64,000 nucleotides of DNA, taken from positions 248,001 to 312,000 of the forward strand of contig NW_020289992.1 in the NCBI RefSeq assembly GCF_003144245.1. Reading direction: 5' to 3'. Positions 52,947 through 61,793 of the stretch are shown piece by piece. Within the stretch, counting starts at the first letter, position 1. Each line of letters starts with the position of its first letter. Source of the stretch: Jaminaea rosea. Its lineage: Eukaryota > Basidiomycota > Exobasidiomycetes > Microstromatales. The position numbers and the translations under genes were made by a program. Under the pieces are notes generated by a model. That model ran no database searches. It was not told the DNA's origin and saw nothing but the letters and a program-made list of their open reading frames with translations.

Positions 52947-55707
52947 TCAGCAATGATGATGATGATGCTGCTGCTGTTGGTGATGCTCATGCGGCTGAGC
53001 ATAAGGCTGGCCTTGGAGCTGATGCCCCTGCTGGTGCTGCTGCTGAGACGCCTGCATTACCTGCATCGCCATGGGAAGCGGGCCCCGATGCTCTGCGGCA
53101 GCAGCCAAGCTCCCGTGCAGACTTCCTAGGGTCAAGAAGTGGGAACGAGGGATTATGTCGTTCTCCGACTCGTTCAAAAATTGCAGCACCACATCCAAGG
53201 ATTGCCGAGCTTGATCAAGGGAGACGGCATCCTCGCCGTCAAGACCACCGTGCCCGCCACCGCCGCCACTCCCACCGCTGGCGTGGCTGCTGCCAATGCT
53301 GCTGGAGTGAGCATGACCGCTACCGTCGAGAATCCGGGTGGCTGGAGAGCGAGATTGGGGAGATCCAGCGCTGCCAGGGTCGCCAGCGTCGGTGCGAGTA
53401 TTGGTCTCGAGCATCATACGACGTATGGCGGTGGAACGAGGGCTCATGCGACGAAGACCTTCTGCTCCTGCTACTGCCGCTCCTCCTGATCCGAGGCTGC
53501 GCGTATGCTGCATAGCCTGCGATGAAGTTGAGGGGTCAAGCCCACTGCTTGCGAGGAGGGAGTCGTGGCTCATGTCTCCAAAGCCACTATCGTCGCCGAT
53601 GCCGGAGTTGGACGCTTTGCGGGCCACGCTGCCTTGTTGGTGGCCGAAGCCAGGCGAGGTGTTGCTGCGTCCCAGATCGGAGAGGCGAAGTGGCCTCAGT
53701 GGGGAAGTAGGAGAGGGACGCCATCCCTGGCCATGATGCTGCTGGAGATGGTGCTGCTCAACGCTACCGCCAACGGTAGGCGCGACTGGTTGCTCGGGAG
53801 AGGACGAAGGAAAATCGGCGCTCACTCCCATGAAGCGTGCTGCCAGACCTTCTTGCGAACCCGCTCCTCCGAGGCCGTGCTGCCTGTGCTGTTGATGATG
53901 CTGCTGTCGAGAAGCCCTGACCATCTCAGGAAAAGGGGAGCCCAGCCCATTACCATCATCCTCGTTGTTGACACTGCCTCGCCTTCTCTTGGACTCGTGG
54001 TGCATCTCATAGCCGATGCTGCCTCCGCTGTTTTGTGAGTCGTGATCATGGTCAAAGGAGGACAGAGATGACGACGCTGCGGCAGCGGCCGTCCGTTGAT
54101 CGGGAGCAATGGCATCGTAATGGCGCTTTTGCTTCGAGGTGGGTGTGGTGCGAATGCCCATGGCAATGTCGCTGTCCGAGGAGAGCATGGCATTGTTGCT
54201 ACTGTCCATGGGCGGAGAGGCAGGGCGTACGGTAGGCATGGCCGCCATTGTTGCTGGTGGCATGGGAGCCGCCTCGAGGCGACCGTGCGAGGTAGTGGGC
54301 ATCGAGTGGCAAAAGCGTGGCATCATGTAGTCTGGCGCCGTAGAAGAGAAGGTACTCGAGAGCGTTGATGGCAATGACGAAGTCGGGGCGCCATCAAATG
54401 GCGAGCTCATGATCATCTCTTGACTGCTGCTTCCTGGAATCTGCTTGCGAAGCCCGCTCCTCGTTCTAAACTTGTCCACCCAGCCGCCCGAGGCTTTGAA
54501 CTTCTCAGTGGGCCCGCCAATGGCTTTAGCGATTTCGAGGGCGCGATTCTTGATTGATGTGTCGGTGAGCGTCTGGCCAGCAGCCTGCGCCGAGTGAGCC
54601 CACATGCTGAGCTGTCGCTCGAGCTCGGGGAAGCGGGCTTGGCGATGCTTGACAATCTTGGAGTCGACGCTGCCCTCTTCGACGGCGAGCCAACGCTCCT
54701 TGTCCTTGAGCACTTTGCTCACCGTGCTGCGCTCGACGCCGAAAAGATTTGCAAGGTCCTGGTGTAAGGGGAGGGAAGAACGATGTCAGTGTCGGCCGCG
54801 GCAGAATCCTCTTGATCGCACCCCTCGCACTCACCTCCTGCTTCAGCTTCGGATTGGCCTCGTGCTGCTCGCAGATGCGCTTGCGATCGATGTTGAGCAG
54901 CTTGACCTTCTTCTTGCCGCTTGACTTTGCCACGCCGCGACTGTCGACCGAGAGCCACTCCTCGGAGAGAGACGCAGAGAGGGACGAAGCCCGCGAGTCG
55001 TTGAAGCTGTCCATGGACGTGTCTCGCGAGTCCATTGACGAAGACGTACCGCCAGAGACGTAGCGCATCGAGTCGCTGGTTGCGGTGGATGAGCCGACAG
55101 GTGAGAAACCTTGTGCGCCCGTAAAACTGACGGGCGAGTTGAAGGAGGTAGAGGCCCCTGCGGAGCTGGTGCCGCCTGGCGAGGAGGACCGAACGCTCTG
55201 CGCAAAGGCGCTGCTATTGGTGGATATGGCCATGTTGGCCATGTTGGGCGTGGTTCCGGTGCGAGTGATTCGGCCAGGTGCCACGCCGGGTAACGGCGAG
55301 GAGGGGCCCATTCGCATGGGAGTATACGGAGACTGGCGCTGAGCTTGCGCGAGGGCGCCCATCTGGCCGAGGCTCGAATGGCGGTGGTGCGCAGAAGGCA
55401 GCTGACGGCCATTTGAGGTGAGACCAAGGCCCAAAGCTGCGCCGGCAGAGTGAGGTGGCTGCTGGCCGAGCTCATGTCCAGGGCTTGGAGTCATGTGAAT
55501 CGCGCTATTGCCGTGACCCATCACATCGTGTGGGGAGGCCGTGGCAGGGTGAGCGTTCATCTCTCCGTAGAAGGCCGACCCGCCATCGTTGCTGGCCGAT
55601 GTACTAAAGTTTGGCATCGTCGGCATGTCGGTTTGGGATCCCATCGGTGAGACGAAGACGTCTTGACGCGGTGTCTGCTGGACATGAGGATGGTGCTGCT
55701 GCAGACG

Positions 55708-55753
<46 letters not shown>

Positions 55754-55944
55754 GAATGCTGATAGAGGTCCAGGCCGTCGTGCGCCTGCGGCCAGGCCGG
55801 CGAACCGCTGTGCTGGCCGTCGAAGGGCATCTGTGAGCTGTCGACGAGCTGCTGCTGCGAGACGAAGCCTTGTGGCTGCGAATGCGCATGCGAGTGCGGG
55901 TGGTCCTGAACTAGGTCGGCCGCTTGCTGGCGAGTCAAGGGCAT
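52947..55944 (-). CDS. CENP-B/psq-type HTH transcription factor, Q-rich
   Basis: Exons 55944-54835 and 54758-52947 (973 aa), phase 0. The N-terminal third is Gln/His/Ser-rich with a poly-Gln run. The DNA-binding part spans the intron: KKKVKLLNIDRKRICEQHEANPKLKQE, then DLANLFGVERSTVSKVLKDKERWL, which is a CENP-B N-terminal (psq) helix-turn-helix, followed by a second CENP-B-type domain (HRQARFPELERQLSMWAHSA ... WVDKFRTRSGLRKQ). This pair is the DNA-binding half of pogo/Tigger transposases and CENP-B, but no DDE catalytic domain follows; the C-terminal 500 residues are Ser/His/Gly-rich regulatory-looking sequence ending in a His run. Read as a host regulator with domesticated DNA-binding domains. 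Confidence 0.82.
55711..55755 (-). repeat. CAG (poly-Gln) microsatellite
   Basis: A pure CTG run on the plus strand encodes about 14 consecutive glutamines in the transcription factor. Purity makes length variation between strains likely. Confidence 0.8.
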
Positions 55945-58558
55945 GGTGCGTCAATGCGAGTGAATCGCCGGGTATCTGGACACGTTCAAGGATGCGAAGG
56001 AAGTCAGCTCCGGGCTACTTTTCGAATGCATGCTGCGCCTGCTCACCCTCTGACGCTGAGGGATGTATGTCCGCGATTACCAAGCAGTTTGAGTTGCGAA
56101 TGAGAAACGAATGAATGGGGTCCGTGATTGATCGTGGCTACTTGAAGGCGCCGACCAATGATAGGGAGGGATGCTGAAGCTTGATGGAAGAAATGGACAA
56201 GTGTGTATGAAGTGGTATCTGACTAAATGGATCGAGGCAAAAGTGGGGACAGTATGTAGGCGAGGTGGTAGTCGGTACGATGGGTGGTGCGCGTCTTGCG
56301 TGCGCTTTTGAAGGTGTCGACTTCTGTGTACGGCTCTGCTTCTTCGCCGGCGCTGCTACGGTTGCTGATCTGCTGCTTGCTGAATACGAGTGCGTCTGGT
56401 TGCGCGACAAGGCGCAAGTCTCTGAAAACCAAAGGCGTTGTTAGACGCAGGCTTTTCGCGTTGCGATCGGCGGTATGCTGCTGGCGGGTGAGTCCAGCTG
56501 GTATAGGTGGGTGGGTCGGGGAAGGGCGGGCGTAGGTAGGCACTTGAGACGACGAGGGATGAGCTACGAGCTGTAGGTAATCGAGGTCCTCGCAGAGAAT
56601 GCTCAGTAAAGAGGTCTCTACGTGGGAGCGGCGACGTAGCAGCTCGCGTACGCTACCGCCAAGTCGAAGGTATCGGTGCGGGGTCAGAGAGCGTCGCAGG
56701 GGTGGGGATCGGGGGAGGGCGGGGGGAAGAACGGGGCCGGGATAAGGGGGTTGGGGGATGATAGAGAAACGGGGGCCGAGTCGTAGATTGAGATGATCCT
56801 CTCCTTACCTCTGAACAGAGGTAGAAGGAGGGAGCGGGGGGTATGGAGAAGAGAGAAAGGATCGAGGCGTAGGCGTTGGCAATCTCTGTTCTCCCTCTTC
56901 TCTCAGCCTTCGCAGATTCAGCTTCGCGGCCTCGCAGCACCGCTCGCCTCTCCTCGACTCTCGACACTGACCTCGCGAGCGGCAGAAGGCGCACAAGCGG
57001 CGCGGGCGGCGGCGCAGGCGGCGGAAGGCGCAGAGGCCCGTGTCCCTTTCGATCCGTCCTGAGGTCGACGAGAGCGGGCCGTCGATTTCAAGCCAAGCGG
57101 GGCAAATCGAATCGATTGTTTCCAAGTTGGTAGGGGCTCGCTCGTCAAGCGGGCTCGTCGAGCGGATTCTTCGCCTTGTTCCTTGCTCGTTTGCGCCAAC
57201 GACGAGGCGATGCCGCGACCCGCAGTGGGGACAACTATACGAGTAGGCTAGCGTGGGCCAAGCACCACGGCCGCGGCGAGCGAGGAACGACGGGCCACGA
57301 CGAATGGTCACGAGTGAAGCGCTGCTACGATTCGATTCAGGGCCCGCGGAGGGCGGTGTAGGCCGTGGTAGCGCAGAATTTAAGATCGTCGCCGAGAAGA
57401 TGCTCGCTGCTCGCGCTGGATGCTATCAGTAGGGTTCCAATGTAACGATGCCGTGGAGCCGACTCGATGCGACTCGTTTCGTCGCAAAGCCCTACCTGAC
57501 TTTTCAGCCCGTTTGCTGCTGCCGGCCCGCTTATTAGGCCAATCTTGTCAGTGGTGACCCGTGCATCGTGCCTCGAGCTTGTCAAGACGGGAACGACGTC
57601 GTCCGTACGGGCGGTGCGGCATCTCCCTTCTGTCGTACGTCGTCGTTGTCCGACACAGTGGACAAGTGACGGCGGGACAGCGAAAGCTCATCTCGGACAC
57701 TCGGAGGTTCGTAGGCTAGCGCACTTGCCCGTCACTCGGCCCAGCAACGGGAAGCTGGGCGCCAAGCTCTGGTGCGAACACGCGCAGCGGCGACTTCGGT
57801 CCAGCGCGAAGAGGGCCAACGAAGATGTACGCCCTCTTGTGACGACGACCCCACCGCGACGCTAGCGTCTGATGCAGGCACCATGTCGCACCAGCGCCCA
57901 CACGGTCCGGTCAAGCGCAGGTTCATCTTGTCGATCGCTTCTCATGACCCGCCTCACTCGTACGCATCGCCTCGTCACTCACGATTTCGGCGCGGGCGAC
58001 GGAGTCGAAATCCTAGCATCGCCGCGATGATGGACCCCAGATGACTCTCGCTGCTCCGCTTGTGCTGATCTAGCCCTTCTCTACCTCCTCTCTTCACTCT
58101 TTTCCCTCGCTCGCTCGCTCACCCCTCGCTCCACCGGGCCCTTTCACCCCGTGATCACTCACGCTCATGCTCCCGCTCACTCATCCAATGTCGGCGTCAC
58201 TCGGCGTCGTCCAACACTTTTGCGCGGAGCGCGAAAGAGACGCGGGAGGAACGCGTGCGACACGTGGTTGTGGTAGTGGAGCAGGACGAGCTGAGCGAGA
58301 AGCGGGGAGCGAGGAGAAGCGGTCGATAGCTCGCTCATAGCGTTCGCTCACTGCAATGCCACGCCTATTGATTGTATTAAAGAGAGGGTATCATAATGGC
58401 AACGAGCAAGAGAGCATATGTGCAAGACAGTGGCATCGTCAAGATGACGGGGATTCGGGGACAGAGAGAGCCAGAAAGTCGTCATCCTGGTCCAGACGGA
58501 GGTAAGGTGTGAAGTGGAAGGGAGTGAAGTGGTCCGAGGGCGGTGGACATCGTGATCT
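55945..58558. other. 2.6-kb gene-free region upstream of the transcription factor
   Basis: The longest stretch without a supported gene. Minus-strand C/T-rich sequence at about 56795-56870 is a likely transcription start, which would give a leader near 900 nt. Other features: a G-run-rich stretch at 56698-56775 (G-quadruplex potential), scattered short open frames on both strands without protein character, a plus-strand C/T-rich and GCTC-repeated stretch at 58077-58130, and a CACGTG at 58260-58265. I see no protein, tRNA or rRNA gene. Confidence 0.4.
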
Positions 58559-60706
58559 TCACCAGGCATGCACCTTGCGCTCCCCGAATCGATTCCTCTT
58601 GGCCGCCGACGGCTCCTGCCATGGTAGCATCGCTGCCACCTCTGGATCTGGGGTCACCTCGAATCGACACGGCGAGGCCTTCATCACTGCCCAGGCGTCT
58701 GGCTGAACGTAGCATGACTCAATCTTGATGGATCTCAGCGCCTCGCACGGGCCCCACGCCTTGTCGGGCGGCGCCGATACCTTCACTCGCTTTGCGGCGG
58801 GAGCGCCACGAGAGAAGGCTGAAGGAACGGGATCCGGAGCCTTGCCGCTTGCGGAATTGTTGATGGCGGGCAGACCTTTCGAGACACGACGACGCTCTGC
58901 CTCCATTCGAGCGAGCCGTGAGGCATCTATAACGCTGTGCTGCCAATCTTCTCGGAATTTGGGCTGGGGAATTGGCTTTGAGTAGATGTCGAATGGACTG
59001 GCCTCGTCCCCTTCGCTGTAGATTTCGTCTCGAGTGAGGACGGAAAAGGCCGTAAGCTGCGGACAGATGATCCTGCCTGCGCGACTGGGTATCAGAACGT
59101 CGATCAATTCATTGAAGTCCTCGGTGCCTACATTACGCTCGAGTAGCTCCAGCGTAATCTCTTCGGGAGTGTTGTCGTCATCAAGCGAGAGCAGCCATGA
59201 CTTGATCTGCGAGAGGAGGTCTGTCTCTTCGTTGAATCGCAGATGCAAGACGACGCGTGCAGGAACCCTGTGCATTGACTCGACGACGTTGATCGGAGCT
59301 TCGATGACCTTGAGATTGGGCAGCGCCAGCTCGTGAAAGTCGGGAACATCCTCGTCTACAAAGTCGGCGAAGGGCACATGTCGCAGCCGCCGTAAACGGG
59401 GGAGGGCAGACAGCCCTTCTGCTTTCGCTCTGGTGAAGAGGCTTTTGAAAGCGCTGGTCTCGAGCTCGACGAGAGATTGAGCGCATCTGACCAATAGGTC
59501 GCGAGGAAATGTATGTTCCGTCCCAAGCTCGGCCTCATCGAACAGGGCTCTGTCACTAGCGGTGTAGATGTCCAAGAGAGTCAGTTGTTCGAGTTGCGAG
59601 CAGCGATGCAGGAAAAGCTCGCGCGTTCGCCTCGCTCGCCGAATACTGAGGTCGCTTAGGTCGTTGTATTTGAGTGTTCTCAGTGAGGCCGGCAGGGGGT
59701 CCAGATGTTTGACCTCGTCTTCCAGCTGCTTGAGTTCGCGACCGTGAATCGATTTGGGGCTGAGCTCCAGATAGGTCAGGCGAGGACAGCGTAATGCTAG
59801 GCTCAAGCTCCCCGGGATTGGGTCGTCATCCTTGTCGTTGTTGATGATGGACAATGCAACCAGCGTAGCTGCAGAGCCCTGGGCTACATGTAGTAGTGCC
59901 GCAGCCATGTCAAGATCTCCGCTGAGCGTGTGGAACTCGAAGTGGGTGAGCGTATTGTTTGACAGCTCTGCGCAATGCTTGATCAGTCTCAAATGATTGC
60001 CAGCTCGAGCATGACAGAACTGGGCGACTGGATGGGTTGAAGATGAGGAGAAGCAGGGGGGCCTGCGGAGCTCGACGCTCAAGTTAGGTGTGAATGTTGA
60101 TAGTTTGGTCGGTACCCGCAGGATGCGAAGATCTCTCCATAGACTTTGTGTGATTTTTGCAATGCTGCGCCAGCGTCGGCAGACGTGCGGCAGCTGGAAG
60201 GGTGAAGGTAATCGTTGCCAGTCTGCGTACACGTGTTCAAAGATGGTCGCCAGAATTTCGTTGGGCAGCATGTCGAACGGCCGTAGACGATTTGCGAGGG
60301 TGGAGAGGGCGGCGCAAATCTCGCTCGTCGTACCTTCGATATTGGCGGCGCCCTCTGCCTGCTCAAAGGCTCTCGAGGCCTTGTCGGGGAAGCCGCTGTC
60401 TAGGAGCGTCTCGGCAGCTCTAATCAGGTACTGGGAGCAAGGCGTCAGCGTGGGCAGCGACCGGAAATGTAGCCGTACATGAGGCATTCTCACCTCTATG
60501 TTCGCTGGGAAAAGGGCCAAAGCACGCTTGGCATCCTGCAGCGCTCCGACTCGATCTCCCCGCATTGACCTGAGTCGGCTGCGCTCCAGCAACGTCTGAC
60601 TCTGCTCCCACAGCTTCTCCTGCGAAGCCGCGAGGCGGCGAGTCAAGACCCTCTCGCGCTCTTCTTGCGCCGTTGTCGAGCTGGATGGGATGGGTCCCCT
60701 CGCCAT
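58559..60706 (-). CDS. F-box protein with N-terminal TPR-like region
   Basis: Substrate receptor candidate for an SCF ubiquitin ligase. Exons 60706-60494 and 60430-58559 (694 aa). The N-terminal 125 residues contain TPR-like helices (RSRLRSMRGDRVGALQDAKRALALFPANIE). The intron (63 nt, GTGAGA..CCCAG) is a multiple of three without stop codon. The F-box is MLPNEILATIFEHVYADWQRLPSPFQLPHVCRRWRSIA followed by SLWRDLRI. Then come leucine-rich segments without strict periodicity (LALRCPRLTYLELSPKS, LRTLKYNDLSDLS, LPRLRRLRHVPF), and a basic C-terminus (PAAKRVKVSAPPDK). The start MARGPIPSS is the first ATG of the frame; upstream it is open to 60823 without ATG. Confidence 0.8.
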   Translation of the reverse strand: MARGPIPSSSTTAQEERERVLTRRLAASQEKLWEQSQTLLERSRLRSMRGDRVGALQDAKRALALFPANIEVRMPHVRLHFRSLPTLTPCSQYLIRAAETLLDSGFPDKASRAFEQAEGAANIEGTTSEICAALSTLANRLRPFDMLPNEILATIFEHVYADWQRLPSPFQLPHVCRRWRSIAKITQSLWRDLRILRVPTKLSTFTPNLSVELRRPPCFSSSSTHPVAQFCHARAGNHLRLIKHCAELSNNTLTHFEFHTLSGDLDMAAALLHVAQGSAATLVALSIINNDKDDDPIPGSLSLALRCPRLTYLELSPKSIHGRELKQLEDEVKHLDPLPASLRTLKYNDLSDLSIRRARRTRELFLHRCSQLEQLTLLDIYTASDRALFDEAELGTEHTFPRDLLVRCAQSLVELETSAFKSLFTRAKAEGLSALPRLRRLRHVPFADFVDEDVPDFHELALPNLKVIEAPINVVESMHRVPARVVLHLRFNEETDLLSQIKSWLLSLDDDNTPEEITLELLERNVGTEDFNELIDVLIPSRAGRIICPQLTAFSVLTRDEIYSEGDEASPFDIYSKPIPQPKFREDWQHSVIDASRLARMEAERRRVSKGLPAINNSASGKAPDPVPSAFSRGAPAAKRVKVSAPPDKAWGPCEALRSIKIESCYVQPDAWAVMKASPCRFEVTPDPEVAAMLPWQEPSAAKRNRFGERKVHAW

Positions 60707-61050
60707 GACGATGGAAGGGGAAGACGCGCGTGGTGGGTAGAGGAAGGAAAGCAAGACGCGAAGCTGCACAGCCCAACCTTGACTTCTCGTTCCGCCCGTC
60801 CAACCGTCCAACACCAACGCCACGTGGGTTTAGCGCCTCGATGCAACAAGGTCGTGGTGGAGCAACCTCTCGAGGACTTCTTCTGGCAGACGTTCGAAAG
60901 GTGGCAATAGACGTTTGTTGAGGGTTGCAAAAGGCGTCACGAATTTGAGCCTATCGGCGGGGCTGCTGTCGTTGGCAAAGCCCCCCTTCGCTCACTTGAA
61001 GGCGATGGTTGCCTTTTGGATATTGCCGCATGCCAGGAGAGCTTCCGTCG

Positions 61051-61332
61051 TTAGAATGAGACGATGTGAAGAAGGCTCGACAAGTCAAAGTCTACGATCA
61101 CGACTTCGTTCGTCGCACTCAGACGCACCTCTAGAGACGCAGGGCAGAGAGCCAAGGCACACTCTGCGTCTTGCAAGGCTTCGTCCATCTTGCCCCTCGC
61201 CACCCTGACCTTGCTGCGCTCGAGCAGAGTATCAACATAGTCCTTGAGCGTGGCTTTTGAAGCATCGATATCACGTGTCAGAATGTCCTCCTTCTGGGTC
61301 AGCGCCTCATCTGACGAGGCGCTCTTCGCCAT
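61051..61332 (-). pseudogene. Truncated tandem copy of the F-box/TPR gene
   Basis: The 93-residue frame from MAKSASSDEALTQ matches only the start of the F-box gene next to it: DTLLERSKVRVARGKMDEALQDAECALALCPASLEV here against QTLLERSRLRSMRGDRVGALQDAKRALALFPANIEV there. After ASLE the frame runs through what would be the intron donor (GTGCGT) and ends with an unrelated tail. No F-box or leucine-rich part follows, and only about 220 bases remain before the promoter of the intact copy. It is best read as a broken duplicate; a small TPR-only protein is possible since the 93-codon frame is intact. Confidence 0.65.
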
Positions 61333-61793
61333 GACGAGGATGATGGTCCGTCTCGACTCGCGCGTGTTGGTTGGACCGGAAAGCAAAGTCGCGAGGAGTT
61401 GAGACTGGCGCTTCCGCTCGTCCAACACCTCGACCCGCGCCTCGTCCACGTGGAGGCGGCTCAATGGCCGGCTTAATCACCCTCGCGCCTGGCTTGGCTT
61501 GGCTTGCCGGCAAAGTCGCGGGGACGACGAGGACGGGACCAAGCAGCGGCTGACGGCGACGGAGGGCGGCGGCGGCGTCGCGGCAAGAGACGGCAAGGAA
61601 TGGCTCCTCAGCCCTTAGCATCCACACCCATCTCTGCACGCCCCCGCTTTCTCTCTCTAGTGGTGCTGCTGTGCTGCTCAGCCTAAGAGACAAAGTAGCA
61701 GCCGCCCTTACCCCTGCGCCGTCGGGGCTCTTAGCCGTCGAAGGAGTGTTGAGCGCCTTCTTTCACTCCTGACCTCAACCCATCCGCGACGAC
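61333..61793. other. Intergenic, promoter of the DUF1752 gene
   Basis: About 460 bases between divergent genes. No gene seen; a C-rich leader precedes 61794. Confidence 0.4.

Noticed and set aside
52947-55944. A pogo-type DNA transposon
   Set aside because: No DDE catalytic domain, no terminal inverted repeats seen, and the coding part is spliced and fused to regulatory-looking sequence.
56793-57865. Several overlapping 60-170 codon frames on both strands
   Set aside because: All are Arg/Ser/Ala-rich in GC-rich DNA, overlap each other, and lack conserved motifs or a convincing start.
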